A stretch of DNA of 64,000 nucleotides from DASUAS01 sp963819475 (GCA_963819475.1 CAWFWE010000008.1:496001-560000), one strand, 5' to 3'. Counted from the stretch's first letter, positions 42,225 through 51,663 are shown. Notes: generated by a model not told the origin, from the sequence alone. Numbers and translations are program-made.

Positions 42225-43301
42225 GCCTCCGCGTCGTGCACTGGGGTACCGGGAACACCGGGCGCCTGGCGCTGCGGGGCGTGCTCCAGCACCCCGAGCT
42301 CGAGTTGGTCGGCCTGTACGTGCACAACCCGGACAAGGTCGGCCGCGACGCGGGCGAGCTCATCGGGTTGGAACCGGCCGGTGTGGTGGCGACGAGCGAC
42401 GTCGATGAGCTGCTGGCGATCGACGCCGACTGCCTGTGCTACCTGGGCGACGGGATCGGCCCGCGCGCGGCCGGTGCCGTCGAGGAGATGAGCCGGTTCC
42501 TCCGCGCCGGTCGCAACGTGGTGTCGACGTCGCTCAACCAGTTGGTGAACCCGAAGACGGCGGCGGCGGAGCTGCGGGAACCGTTGGAGGAGGCGTGCCG
42601 AGCCGGGAGCTCGTCGTTCTTCAACAACGGCGCCGATCCCGGCTTCGGCAGCGATCTCATCCCGCTCACGCTGCTGTCGTTGATGGACGACATCGAGTCC
42701 GTCCGGATCCAGGAGATCGTGAACTACTCGCACTACGACCAGGCGCTGGGTGATGCGCGACCTGTTCGGGTTCGGGCAGCCGCTCGACTACCAGTCGCCG
42801 CTCTTCACCAGCGGCGCCCTGACCGAGTACTGGGGCGGTGTGGTCACGATGATCGCCGACGCGCTGGGCCTGGAGCTCGACGAGATCCGCGAGGTGCACG
42901 AGTTCGCGGGCGTCGACGTCGACGTGGACGTCGAGATCGGCCGCATCGAAGCGGGCACGGTCGCCGCCATCCGCTTCGAGGTGCAGGGCATCGTCGCCGG
43001 CCAGCCCGTGGTCGTCGTGGAGCACGACACCCGGATCCACGACGACGCCGCGCCGGACTGGCCGCAGTGCCGGGGCGGTGACAACTGTTACCGGGTGCTG
43101 ATCGCCGGGCGCCCGAAGCTCACCTGCGAGCTCGACATGGAAGACGAGCACGGCGGGGACGGCGGCCTCATCGCCTGCTCCATGCGCGTCGTGAACGCGA
43201 TCCCCGCGGTGTGCGCGGCGCCGCCGGGCCTCATGTCGACGCTCGATCTCCCGCTGGTGTTCGGCCGCAACGTGCGCGCCGGGGCAACATCAAGAACTTG
43301 A
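42221..43301 (+). pseudogene. DapB-fold NAD(P)-dependent dehydrogenase, frameshifted near 42748
   Basis: The N-terminal frame has the Rossmann motif VVHWGTGNTGRLALRGV and NPDKVGRDAGELIG, and continues to NYSHYDQA. One extra base then puts RDLFGFGQPLDYQSPLFTSGALTEYWGGV and EDEHGGDGGLIACSMRVVNAIP in the next frame to the stop at 43301. It is a close paralogue of the intact gene at 46133. The family (dihydrodipicolinate-reductase-like N-terminus) acts on amines or keto acids, and its catabolic substrate is unknown. An assembly indel is a likely cause. It overlaps the upstream gene by 4 nt. Confidence 0.7.
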
Positions 43302-43316
43302 TCTCCATGTGTTGAT
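43289..43316. promoter_or_regulatory. KstR2-like operator, site B, before the extradiol dioxygenase operon
   Basis: ATCAAGAACTTGAT (43289-43302) is a perfect palindrome and matches the published KstR2 consensus AnCAAGnnCTTGnT at every fixed base. An extra TTGAT half-site ends at 43316. It is 67 nt before ATG 43370 and overlaps the 3' end of the preceding gene. Confidence 0.65.
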
Positions 43317-43369
43317 ATGCGACGATCGCTCGACCCGATGCGGTCACGAGGTCAGTGAGGAACCTACGA

Positions 43370-44266
43370 ATGGCGAAAGTCCACGAGCTTGGCTACGTCG
43401 GGATCTCGTCCGGTGACCTCGACGGGTGGCGGTCGTTCGCCACCAGCGTTCTGGGCCACGAGGCCGCCCACGACAGCGACGACGAATCGCTGTTCCTCAA
43501 GATGGACGGGCACCACCATCGGCTCTCGGTGCACGCCGGCGACACCGAGGACGTCGAGTTCGTCGGGTGGGAGGTCGGCTCCGCCGAGAACATGGACGCG
43601 CTGGCGGGCTCGTTGGAGGGCGCCGGCGTCACCGTGATCGCGGCGAAGCCGGAGGAGGCCGCCGACCGTCGCGTCGTCGACTTCGTGCACTTCGTGGATC
43701 CCCACAGCGGTCTGCGCATGGAGCTGCACTACGGGCCCGAGGTCGCGTTCATGCCGCCCTTCTACCCGCAGCGCCCGATCACCGGCTTCAAGACCGAGCA
43801 GCAGGGCCTGGGCCACCTCGTGACGTTCGTCGCCGATCCGATCGCGGCGGCCGAGTTCTACGAACACGTCCTGGGCTTCGGGGTCTCGGACTGGGTCCTC
43901 GTGCCGGGCATGGGGCGCCTCGGCGCGTTCATGCACTGCAACACGCGCCACCACTCGTTCGCGTTCTTCGCGAATCCCGAGCCCCGCAAGAAGATCCACC
44001 ACATCATGATGGAGTACACGTCGATCGACGACGTGGGCACCGCCTACGACATCTGCCTCGAGCGGGACCTCGTGACCGCGACGCTGGGCCGGCACCTCAA
44101 CGACCACATGCTCTCCTTCTACTTCAAGAACCCGGGGGACTGGCACTTCGAGCTCGGATGGGGTGCGCGTGAGATCGACCCGGCGACGTGGCAGGTCGAG
44201 CACTACAACGGCCTGCAGCCCGGCGGTGGCGAATGGGGCCACCAGGGCCTGTTCGATGTCATGTAG
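43370..44266 (+). CDS. type I (two-domain) extradiol ring-cleavage dioxygenase
   Basis: A 298-residue protein of two glyoxalase-fold repeats, as in BphC/HsaC enzymes. The N-terminal repeat is VHELGYVGISSGDLDGWRSF. The C-terminal repeat carries the Fe(II) facial triad: His in GLGHLVTF, His in TRHHSFAFF and Glu in WHFELGWG, plus HHIMMEYTSIDDVG. It opens catecholic rings next to the hydroxyl pair with O2. The following NahE-like aldolase would act on the meta-cleavage product, so the two define a ring-degradation step. GAGGA precedes ATG 43370. Confidence 0.87.
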   Translation: MAKVHELGYVGISSGDLDGWRSFATSVLGHEAAHDSDDESLFLKMDGHHHRLSVHAGDTEDVEFVGWEVGSAENMDALAGSLEGAGVTVIAAKPEEAADRRVVDFVHFVDPHSGLRMELHYGPEVAFMPPFYPQRPITGFKTEQQGLGHLVTFVADPIAAAEFYEHVLGFGVSDWVLVPGMGRLGAFMHCNTRHHSFAFFANPEPRKKIHHIMMEYTSIDDVGTAYDICLERDLVTATLGRHLNDHMLSFYFKNPGDWHFELGWGAREIDPATWQVEHYNGLQPGGGEWGHQGLFDVM

Positions 44267-44317
44267 CGAGCGCGTCCGGCGCGCCCCGGCGATCGACGGC
44301 CGACGAAGGGACACGAC

Positions 44318-45274
44318 ATGTTGAGTGCAGCCGATGTGACCGGTCTGCTCGCGCTGCCGCCGAGCCCGCTCAAGGCCGACGGCGAGCACCTGACCGATGC
44401 CGACACGCTGGACCTCGACGAGGCCACCCGCCTGGCCGGCCAGATGATCGACGACGGTGCCGCGGCGATCGGTCTGTGCGGCACGACCGGCGAATGCGCG
44501 ACGCTCCTGTGGGACGAGAAGGTCGCGCTCTACGACGCCGTCATCAGCACGGTCGCGGGGCGGGTGCCGGTGTGGTGCGGGACCACCGCGCTCGGGACGC
44601 GCGAGGTGGTCCGTCAGATGCGCGCGGCCAAGGAGCTCGGCGCCGCCGCCGCGTTCGTGGGCCTGCCGTTGTGGCAGACGCCGACGATGGAGAACGCGGT
44701 GGGCTTCTTCGCCGACCTGAGCGAAGCGGTCCCCGATCTCCCGGTGATGGTGTACGCCAACCGCTTCTTCTTCAAGTTCGACTTCCCGGTCGAGTTCTGG
44801 CAGGGCATCGTGGCGAAGGCACCCACGGTCGTCGCGACCAAGGTGGGGTTCCCGCTGACCAAGGAGCACCTCGACGCCGCCGGCCGCCAGGTGAACTTCA
44901 TGACCGGCGAGGGCACCATCGGGATGCACTACCGCCTCGCGCCCGACACGGTCACCGCGGCCTGGGCGACCTCGGCCGCCATGGGTCCGGAGCCGTGGGT
45001 GGCGTTCCTCGACGCGGTGAGGCGGGGCGATGGCGCCGCCGCGGAGAAGGTGCTCGCCGACATCGAGGGTGTTCCCCTGCCGATCCCGGACTTCGCCGAC
45101 TTCGACAAGTACAACATCCAGCTCGAGAAGGCGCGCATCAACGCGGCGGGGTACACGCGCTGCGGCCCGCCCCGGGCGCCCTACCGCGATCTCCCGCCGG
45201 CGTGGAGCGAGGTCGCGCAGAACAACGGCAAGGCCTGGGCCGAGATGCGGGCGAAGTACGTCAACGCAGGGTGA
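44318..45274 (+). CDS. NahE/PhdJ-like hydratase-aldolase (DHDPS family)
   Basis: A 318-residue class I aldolase fold. LDLDEATRLAGQMIDDGAAAI, GECATLLWDEK, GRVPVWCGTTALGTREVVRQMR, FKFDFPVEFW and FDKYNIQLEKARINAAGY parallel trans-o-hydroxybenzylidenepyruvate hydratase-aldolase (NahE). The Schiff-base lysine is in VVATKVGF and the partner tyrosine in MVYANRF. It would cleave an aryl- or alkyl-idene pyruvate to an aldehyde and pyruvate, directly after the extradiol enzyme. The exact side-chain substrate is unknown. Confidence 0.83.
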   Translation: MLSAADVTGLLALPPSPLKADGEHLTDADTLDLDEATRLAGQMIDDGAAAIGLCGTTGECATLLWDEKVALYDAVISTVAGRVPVWCGTTALGTREVVRQMRAAKELGAAAAFVGLPLWQTPTMENAVGFFADLSEAVPDLPVMVYANRFFFKFDFPVEFWQGIVAKAPTVVATKVGFPLTKEHLDAAGRQVNFMTGEGTIGMHYRLAPDTVTAAWATSAAMGPEPWVAFLDAVRRGDGAAAEKVLADIEGVPLPIPDFADFDKYNIQLEKARINAAGYTRCGPPRAPYRDLPPAWSEVAQNNGKAWAEMRAKYVNAG

Positions 45275-45294
45275 CCGGCCAGGGAGGAAGCGAC

Positions 45295-45714
45295 ATGCCC
45301 GAACCATCGCACGAGAAGATCGTCGCCGAGATGGCGAACGACATCGACCGCGAGAACCTTTCGTCGCTGGTCTTCGACCTGTCGAAGTACCAGGTGTACT
45401 CGGACGAGAGCGCGACGGTTGCCTTCGCGTACATCAGCGGGCAGCTGGGTGTGGTCTTCTGGAACCTCGAGCCGGGCCAGGAGAACGACTACCACATGCA
45501 CCCGACGACGGAGCACCTTCACGTCGTCGTGACCGGGGAGGTCGAGTACACCCTCGGTGACATGGAGCCGATCATGGTCGCTGCGGGCCAGGCGGTCATG
45601 GTGCCCGAGAAGGTGCCGCACGGGATCCGCAACGTCGGCACGGTGCCGGCGTCGTACTTCGCGGTCACGAGCCCGGGCGACTACCAGAAGGTGCTCGTGG
45701 ACCGGCCCTCGTGA
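45295..45714 (+). CDS. cupin-domain protein
   Basis: A 139-residue single cupin. Motif 1 is NDYHMHPTTEHLHVVVTGEVEYTLGD (two His and a Glu-type metal site, landmark HMHPTTEHLHVV) and motif 2 VPEKVPHGIRNVG with its His. It is a probable metal-dependent dioxygenase, isomerase or ligand-binding protein in the ring-cleavage operon. GGGAGGAAG precedes ATG 45295. The stop overlaps the next GTG. Confidence 0.78.
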   Translation: MPEPSHEKIVAEMANDIDRENLSSLVFDLSKYQVYSDESATVAFAYISGQLGVVFWNLEPGQENDYHMHPTTEHLHVVVTGEVEYTLGDMEPIMVAAGQAVMVPEKVPHGIRNVGTVPASYFAVTSPGDYQKVLVDRPS

Positions 45715-46136
45715 ACGACGCGGCCGATCGTGCCGCCATCCGCGAGGTGCTCGCCTGGTACATGCGGGCGATGCGGCTGCGCGACGTCGACCTGATGGAC
45801 GCCGTGTTCACCGCGGACGCGGTCATCGACTACACCGCGATCGGCGGGTCGGTGGCGTCGTGGCCGGACACCAAGCCGTGGCTGCGCGGCATGATCGACG
45901 TCGAGCTCTTCATGCTCTTCGTCGGCGACGCGTACCCGGTCTTCGCCGCCGACCGGCAGACCGCCGAGGTCGAGAGCACGTGGCACGGCGTGTTCGTCGC
46001 CTCGGCCGGCGCCCCGCCGTTGATCGTCTTCGGGACCTACGCCGACCGGTTCGTCCGCACGCCGGAAGGCTGGCGGATCTCCGAGCGCATCGATCATCCG
46101 GCGGTGCAGGTCCCCGTCGGGAGCGCACCGGAATGA
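45711..46136 (+). CDS. NTF2-like/SnoaL-type protein
   Basis: A 141-residue cone-shaped fold protein: AAIREVLAWYMRAMRLRDVDLMDAVFTADAVIDYTAIGG, then YADRFVRTPEGWRISERIDH. Members are dehydratases, isomerases or ring-hydroxylating dioxygenase beta-like proteins in catabolic clusters. GTG 45711 overlaps the cupin stop and its TGA overlaps the following ATG, so it is in the middle of a tightly coupled set. Confidence 0.75.
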   Translation: MNDAADRAAIREVLAWYMRAMRLRDVDLMDAVFTADAVIDYTAIGGSVASWPDTKPWLRGMIDVELFMLFVGDAYPVFAADRQTAEVESTWHGVFVASAGAPPLIVFGTYADRFVRTPEGWRISERIDHPAVQVPVGSAPE

Positions 46137-47191
46137 CGTACCGCGTGCTCCACTGCGGCACCGGCAACGCCGGCGCGCTCGCGCTGCGCGGCGTCATCGC
46201 CCATCCCGATCTGGCGCTCGTGGGCGTGCTCGCGCACAGCCCCGACAAGGTCGGACGCGATGCCGGGGAGTTGAGCGGTGGTGGACCCGTCGGCGTGCTC
46301 GCGACGGACGACCTCGAGGCGGTGCTCGCGCTGCACGCCGACTGCCTCTGCTACATGGGCGACGGGCTGAAGTACCCGGAGGAGTCGGTCGAGGCGATGT
46401 GCAGGTTCCTGGCCGCGGGGACCAACGTCGTGACCACCTCGGTCCTCGCGCTGGTGAATCCCGCCACCGCCCGCCCGGAACTGCTGGAGCCGGTCGAGGC
46501 CGCGTGCCGGGCGGGGAGCACCACCTTCTTCTGCAGCGGCGCCGATCCCGGTTTCGCCAGCGACCTCGTCCCCCTGACGCTGCTCGCGCTCATGGACGAC
46601 GTCGAGGCGGTCCGGATCCAGGAGATCATCAACTACGGCTTCTACGACCAGGTGGAGACCATGCGGGTGCTGTTCGGGTTCGGGCAGCCGCTCGACTACG
46701 AGGCGCCGCTCTTCACGAGCGGCGCGTTGACCGAGTATTGGGGCGGGGTGATTGCGCTCATCGCGGCCAAGCTCGGGGTGAAGCTCGAGGAGATCCGCGA
46801 GACGCACGACCTCGTCGCGATGGACCACGACGTCGAGATCGCGGTCGGCACCATCGAGGCCGGTACGACCGCGGCGATCCGCTTCGACGTCCAGGGCATC
46901 GTCAACGGTCGGCCCGCGATCGTGGTCGAGCACTACACGCGTGTCGACACCGACGCCGCGCCCGAGTGGCCGCGTTGCGCCGGCGGCGAGAACGGCTACC
47001 GGATCCTGCTGGAAGGCCGTCCGCGGCTCGCGTGCGAGATCACCATGGCCGACGAGCACGGCGGCGACGGCGGGCTCATCGCCAACGGCATGCGCGTCGT
47101 GAACGCGATCCCGTTCGTGTGCGACACCGCGCCCGGGACGCTCGACACGCTGGGGATCCCGTCCGTGGTGAGCCGCAACGTCCGGTTCTGA
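46133..47191 (+). CDS. DapB-fold NAD(P)-dependent dehydrogenase
   Basis: A 352-residue enzyme with N-terminal Rossmann YRVLHCGTGNAGALALRGV and SPDKVGRDAGEL. Its C-terminal half carries FGFGQPLDYEAPLFTSGALTEYWGGVIALIAAKLG and DEHGGDGGLIANGMRVVNAIPFVCD. It is the intact paralogue of the gene at 42221, with long runs of identity. Families with this N-terminus reduce imines or keto acids; a role in a late catabolic step is inferred from the operon (ATGA overlap with the NTF2-like gene). Confidence 0.78.
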   Translation: MTYRVLHCGTGNAGALALRGVIAHPDLALVGVLAHSPDKVGRDAGELSGGGPVGVLATDDLEAVLALHADCLCYMGDGLKYPEESVEAMCRFLAAGTNVVTTSVLALVNPATARPELLEPVEAACRAGSTTFFCSGADPGFASDLVPLTLLALMDDVEAVRIQEIINYGFYDQVETMRVLFGFGQPLDYEAPLFTSGALTEYWGGVIALIAAKLGVKLEEIRETHDLVAMDHDVEIAVGTIEAGTTAAIRFDVQGIVNGRPAIVVEHYTRVDTDAAPEWPRCAGGENGYRILLEGRPRLACEITMADEHGGDGGLIANGMRVVNAIPFVCDTAPGTLDTLGIPSVVSRNVRF

Positions 47192-47200
47192 GCGCGCCGG

Positions 47201-48922
47201 TCAGCGGGCGAGGTCGATCCCGGCGTCCTCCGCCATCGCCTCGCCCGCCAGGAACCCGAACACCATGGCCGGGGCGATGGTCGCGCCTGCCCCCGCGTAC
47301 CGGGTGCCCATGACCGTCGACGCCGAGTTCCCCGCGGCATAGAGGCCGGGGATGGGGTTCCCGTCGTCGTCGAGCACCCGCCCGCCGGTGTCGGTCACCA
47401 GCCCGGCCTTCGTTCCGAGGTCGCTGGGCGTCACCGGGATGGCGTAGAACGGCGCCGTCTCGATCGGGCCCAGGGTCGGGTTCGGCTTGGCGCGCGGGTC
47501 GGAGTAGTAGCGGTCGTTGGCGCTGGCGCCGCGGTGGAAGTCCTCGTCGACGCCGGTCCGGGCGAACCCGTTGAAGCGCTCGACGGTCGCGCGCAGCGTG
47601 GCGGGATCGAGGCCGATGTCGGCGGCGAGCCCGTCGAGCGTGTCCGCCCGGTGCAACCAGCCCGCGCCGGGCTGCCACTCGGGCGGGAGCTTCTTGTCGG
47701 ACATCACGAAGGACGGCAGCACCGGTCCGAGGTTGTAGCGGGAGCGGTAGGTGGCGTCGACGACGAACCATGCGGGGATCGACACGTGATCCTTGGCATC
47801 CTGCTCGTACATCTTGATGACGAGGTCGTTGTAGTTCTCGCCCTCGTTGAGGAATCGCTTGGCGTCGCGATTCACGAAGATGCCGTGCGGCAGGCTCTTC
47901 TCGATCATGAGCACATTCGTGTACTTGACCCCAGGCGCGAGCGTGGCCGGCATCCACCACGCCTCGCGCATCAGGTCGACGTCGAGTTGCGCGCCGATGG
48001 CGGCGCCGGCGAGGATGCCGTCGCCGGTGTTGTCGTAGTTGCCGACGCTCCAGCTCGCCTCGATGGGCGCCCGCTGGTACTGCTTGCGCATCGCGTCGTT
48101 CCGCTCGAACCCGCCGGCGCCCACCATCACCCCCCGGCGTGCCTCGATGTTCATGGGCTTGCCGTCGCGGGTGATCGTGACGCCGACGACCCGGCCGTCC
48201 TCCACGACGAACGACTCCACGCGTGCGCGCAGCCACAGCGGCACGCCGCGTTCGATCAGCGAGAGGCGGAGCCGTCCGACGAGCGACTGGCCCATGGTGA
48301 GGAACGGGTCGCGGTCGTAGCGCTTGCGTCGCTGATACCGCGCCGCGTAGCGGGCCAGGCCCTTCGCCACCTCGAGCTTGGGCTTGAGGCCGGGCTGGAG
48401 CATCGTGCGCGCCTGCGGCACCGTCAGCAGGAACTTGCCCATGATCATCGCCGGCGGATACGGGTCGTGGAGCGTGCGGAACTCCTCACCGAGCTCGTTG
48501 CCGTCGAAGGGCACGGGATCGAGCGAACGCCCGCCGAGGCGCCCGCCGGGATCCTCGGGCACGTAGTCGGGATAGAACTCGAGCGAGTCGAACCGCAGGT
48601 GCGTGCGCGCCGCGAGGTACTCGATCATGCGGTTGCCCTCACGGATGAAGGTCCGGAGCCGCTCCTCCGGGATCGTGCCGCCGGTGAGGTGGGCCAGGTA
48701 CTTCACCCCCTCGTCCTCGGAGTCCTCGAGGCCGAGCTCCTTCATGGCCCGGTTGTTCGGCAGCCACACCGCGCCGGCCGACATCGCGGTCGACCCGCCC
48801 CACGTGTCGCCCTTCTCGACGATCAGGACCTCGAGGCCCAGGTCGTGCGCGCGCACCGCGGCGCACTGCCCGGCGCCCCCCGAGCCCATCACCAGCACGT
48901 CGACCGAATGGTGCCATTCCAT
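47201..48922 (-). CDS. FAD-dependent 3-ketosteroid-dehydrogenase-like flavoprotein (KstD family)
   Basis: A 573-residue protein with the dinucleotide motif VLVMGSGGAGQCAAVRAHD and WGGSTAMSAGAVWLPNN. Its C-terminus is GLYAAGNSASTVMGTRYAGAGATIAPAMVFGFLAGE, in which the Tyr of TRYAGAG corresponds to the catalytic tyrosine region of KstD. KstD enzymes introduce a 1,2-double bond into 3-ketosteroids; sister groups are other 3-keto or fumarate-reductase-like flavoproteins, so the substrate is open. It runs opposite to the operon and is coupled to the SDR upstream of it (15-nt gap). Confidence 0.82.
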   Translation of the reverse strand: MEWHHSVDVLVMGSGGAGQCAAVRAHDLGLEVLIVEKGDTWGGSTAMSAGAVWLPNNRAMKELGLEDSEDEGVKYLAHLTGGTIPEERLRTFIREGNRMIEYLAARTHLRFDSLEFYPDYVPEDPGGRLGGRSLDPVPFDGNELGEEFRTLHDPYPPAMIMGKFLLTVPQARTMLQPGLKPKLEVAKGLARYAARYQRRKRYDRDPFLTMGQSLVGRLRLSLIERGVPLWLRARVESFVVEDGRVVGVTITRDGKPMNIEARRGVMVGAGGFERNDAMRKQYQRAPIEASWSVGNYDNTGDGILAGAAIGAQLDVDLMREAWWMPATLAPGVKYTNVLMIEKSLPHGIFVNRDAKRFLNEGENYNDLVIKMYEQDAKDHVSIPAWFVVDATYRSRYNLGPVLPSFVMSDKKLPPEWQPGAGWLHRADTLDGLAADIGLDPATLRATVERFNGFARTGVDEDFHRGASANDRYYSDPRAKPNPTLGPIETAPFYAIPVTPSDLGTKAGLVTDTGGRVLDDDGNPIPGLYAAGNSASTVMGTRYAGAGATIAPAMVFGFLAGEAMAEDAGIDLAR

Positions 48923-48937
48923 GTCGCGGTTCCTTTC

Positions 48938-49693
48938 TCAGAACGTGTCCGGGCGCACGAGCGCATCGGTGCCGCCGTCGACGAAGAGCACGCTGCCCAC
49001 CATGAACGACGAGTGCTCGCTCAACATCCACTGCGCGGCCGCCGCGATCTCCTCCGGTTCGGCCCAACGCCCGACCGGCATCGGGATCGCCCGCATCAGC
49101 GGGCCGATCTCGGGATCGGCCAGGGTCGTCTCGGTCAGCGGCGTGAGCGTGTTGCCGGGCGCCAATGCGTTGAGGCGAACCCCGTCGGCGGCCCACGACG
49201 GGGCGGTGCGGCGGACCCAGCGGGCCAACGCCAGCTTGACGCTCGCGTACGCCACCCCGCCCGCGCCGACCTGCGCCGCGGCGCGCGCCTCGTCGCCCGC
49301 GAGGCACGCGGCCACGAGGGCGTCGTCGACCGGCGCGACGGTGGCCGCGCACGACGACACCGCGACCGCGGCGGTGGGTCCACCCCGGGTGAGCGCGCCG
49401 CGCAGGCCCTCGAGCATCGCGATGCTGCCGAAGTAGCTGACGTGGACGAGCTGCGCGGGCGGCTCGACGGTCGCGGGCACCCCGGCGAACCCGGCGTACC
49501 CGTCGAGGGACCCGTCGCACCGCTCGAGGACCCCCGCGATGGCAGCCTCCCGTCCCGCGGCCGTGCCGAGGTCGGCGATCACCTCGGAGTCGCGCAGGTC
49601 GACGCCGATGACGCTGCGGCCCTCGGCCTCCAGTCGGCGCCGGGTCGCGGCGCCGATGCCGGATGCCGATCCCGTCAACGCAATACCCGCCAT
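48938..49693 (-). CDS. short-chain dehydrogenase/reductase
   Basis: A 251-residue SDR with cofactor motif ALTGSASGIGAATRRRL, active site VAYASVKLALARW (YxxxK) and the end FMVGSVLFVDGGTDA. The segment SSCAATVAP supplies the catalytic serine region. A run of G before ATG 49693 favours it over ATG 49729. It shares the promoter region at 49.7-49.87 kb, with operator site C, with the divergent SDR and is transcribed with the KstD-like gene. Confidence 0.82.
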   Translation of the reverse strand: MAGIALTGSASGIGAATRRRLEAEGRSVIGVDLRDSEVIADLGTAAGREAAIAGVLERCDGSLDGYAGFAGVPATVEPPAQLVHVSYFGSIAMLEGLRGALTRGGPTAAVAVSSCAATVAPVDDALVAACLAGDEARAAAQVGAGGVAYASVKLALARWVRRTAPSWAADGVRLNALAPGNTLTPLTETTLADPEIGPLMRAIPMPVGRWAEPEEIAAAAQWMLSEHSSFMVGSVLFVDGGTDALVRPDTF

Positions 49694-49774
49694 CGTCCCC
49701 CCGCGTGCGGCCGCCGGGTCGGCGTCCATCGTCGGCCCGTCGGCAGGCTCGTCGACGCCGGGATCGTATCGACT

Positions 49775-49800
49775 ATCAATCTATTTATCAAAGGCTTGAT
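49775..49800. promoter_or_regulatory. KstR2-like operator, site C, between divergent SDR genes
   Basis: ATCAAAGGCTTGAT (49787-49800) fits ATCAANNNNTTGAT exactly, with an additional ATCAA at 49775-49779, 7 nt before it. It lies in the 175-bp region between the divergent genes starting at 49693 and 49869, so one site could control both units. Confidence 0.6.
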
Positions 49801-49868
49801 TGCCCGTCCGCCCGTGGTTTAAGGTCGCCGCCAGGTCCAGGTGCACGGCATTCGGTCGCGGGGGGTCG

Positions 49869-50624
49869 ATGCGGACGCTCGAAGGCAAGGTTGCGATCGT
49901 CACCGGCGCCGGCCAGGGCGTCGGTGAAGGCGTTGCACTGGCGCTCGCCGACGCCGGCGCCAAGGTGGTGGTCGCCGGCCGGACGAAGACCAAGGTGGAG
50001 CGGACCGCCACCGCCATCGCGCAGCGCGACGGGGTCGCGGCGCCCCTCGAGTGCGACGTGACCGATCCGGTCCAGGTGCAGGAGTGCGTCGACTTCACCG
50101 TGCGCGAGTACGGCACCGTCGACATCCTGGTGAACAACGCCCACGTGCCACCGCTCGGGCCGATCGCCGAGATCCCGGAAGCGCTCTTCGAGGCGGGGTG
50201 GAGCACCGGGCCGCTGGCGACGTTCCGGTTCATGCGGGCCTGCCATCCGCACCTCAAGGGCGGCGGGGTGATCGTGAACATGGGCTCCGGCTCCGCGATC
50301 CGGCCCGACCTGACCGCCTTCGGGGCCTACGGCGCGTGCAAGGAGGCGATCCGGACCATGAGCCGTGCCGCCGCGTGCGAGTGGGGGCGGGACGGCATCC
50401 GGGTGAACGTGGTGTTGCCGCTGGCGCTGTCGCCCGCGATGGAAGGCTTCCTCGCCGAGCACCCCGAAGCCCGCGACGGCGTGCTCGGCGCGATCCCGCT
50501 CGGGTTCATCGGCGACTCGGAGCTGCACATCGGTCCTGCCGTGGTCTGGTTGTGCTCCGACGCCGCGAGCTACGTGACCGGCACGAGCATCTGTGTCGAC
50601 GGCGGCCAGGACTACGTCCGCTGA
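49869..50624 (+). CDS. short-chain dehydrogenase/reductase
   Basis: A 251-residue SDR: VAIVTGAGQGVGEGVALALAD, NNAHVPPLGP, active-site serine in MGSGSAIRP, YGACK for the YxxxK pair and YVTGTSICVDGGQ at the end. It is the first gene of the plus-strand unit under operator site C. A run of five G bases precedes ATG 49869. Substrate not predictable; likely an alcohol or CoA-linked hydroxyacyl intermediate. Confidence 0.83.
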   Translation: MRTLEGKVAIVTGAGQGVGEGVALALADAGAKVVVAGRTKTKVERTATAIAQRDGVAAPLECDVTDPVQVQECVDFTVREYGTVDILVNNAHVPPLGPIAEIPEALFEAGWSTGPLATFRFMRACHPHLKGGGVIVNMGSGSAIRPDLTAFGAYGACKEAIRTMSRAAACEWGRDGIRVNVVLPLALSPAMEGFLAEHPEARDGVLGAIPLGFIGDSELHIGPAVVWLCSDAASYVTGTSICVDGGQDYVR

Positions 50625-50649
50625 CCGCGGAGCCAGGGGGACCTCGGAC

Positions 50650-51663
50650 ATGCGCGCAGCCCTCTACTACGGACCGGGAGACGTCCGGCTCGAGGACATC
50701 CCCGAACCGGACCCGACCCCCGGCACGGTGAAGGTCCGGTCGCTGCACAACGGGCTGTGCGGCACCGACCTGCACCAGTACTTCGTCGGCCCGATGAGCC
50801 CCGCGCCCCTGCCCACCGTGGTCGGGCACGAGTTCTCGGGGGAGGTCGTCGACGTCGGCCGCGACGTCACCTCGGTGGCGGTCGGTGACCTCGTCGCCAT
50901 CGAACCGCTCTGGCCGTGTGGCACGTGCGCGCCCTGTGTCGACGGTGACCCCAACCTCTGCTGGGAGGTCCTGTGCCACGGCCTCGGTGGCCCCGGCGGC
51001 GGCCTCTCGGAGTTCACCGTGGTGCGCGAGCACATGGCCCACCGGATGCCCGAGGGCCTCGGTCCCGTCCACGGCGCCCTGGTCGAGCCCATGTCGGTCG
51101 CCTACCGGGCCGTGCTGCGCGGTGAGCCGCACCCCGGTGACGCGGCGGTCGTGTTCGGCGCCGGTCCCATCGGCATCGGCGCCTACCTCGCCCTGCGCGC
51201 GCTCGGAGTCGACGACGTCACCGTGGTGGAGCCCGCGGCGGAGCGCCGCGCCGCGGTCGGCGCCCTCGGAGCGGAGCGCGTGCTCGACCCGGCGGCCACC
51301 GACGTCGTGGAGGAGGTGCGCGACCGCACGAAGGGTGCCGGGGCCCGGGTCGTCGTCGACGCCGCGGGCGTCCCCGCGTCCTTCACCGCCGCGCTCGGGG
51401 TCGCGAGCACCCGCGGCCGCGTCGTGACCGTCGCCGCGTACATGGAGGCCGTGACCTACAACCCGACCGACGTGATGATGCGCGAGCTCGAGATCGTGTC
51501 GTCGTTCTCGTACAACGGCGAGTTCGACGCCGTGATCGACCACATGGCGGCGGGTCGGTACCCGGCCGACGGATGGGTCGAGCGCGTGCCCTTCGACGAG
51601 CAGCTCACCGCGTACGACCGCCTGCACCGGGGCGAGGCGATCAAGTTGATGATCGACCTGTGA
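50650..51663 (+). CDS. zinc-dependent alcohol dehydrogenase (MDR family)
   Basis: A 337-residue medium-chain dehydrogenase. Catalytic Zn ligands are in NGLCGTDLHQY and VVGHEFSGEV, the structural Zn cluster is CGTCAPCVDGDPNLC and the NAD Rossmann loop is VFGAGPIGIGAYLALRALG. It most resembles the butanediol/threonine dehydrogenase branch. It follows the SDR by 25 nt in the same operon and probably oxidises a pathway alcohol. Confidence 0.84.
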   Translation: MRAALYYGPGDVRLEDIPEPDPTPGTVKVRSLHNGLCGTDLHQYFVGPMSPAPLPTVVGHEFSGEVVDVGRDVTSVAVGDLVAIEPLWPCGTCAPCVDGDPNLCWEVLCHGLGGPGGGLSEFTVVREHMAHRMPEGLGPVHGALVEPMSVAYRAVLRGEPHPGDAAVVFGAGPIGIGAYLALRALGVDDVTVVEPAAERRAAVGALGAERVLDPAATDVVEEVRDRTKGAGARVVVDAAGVPASFTAALGVASTRGRVVTVAAYMEAVTYNPTDVMMRELEIVSSFSYNGEFDAVIDHMAAGRYPADGWVERVPFDEQLTAYDRLHRGEAIKLMIDL

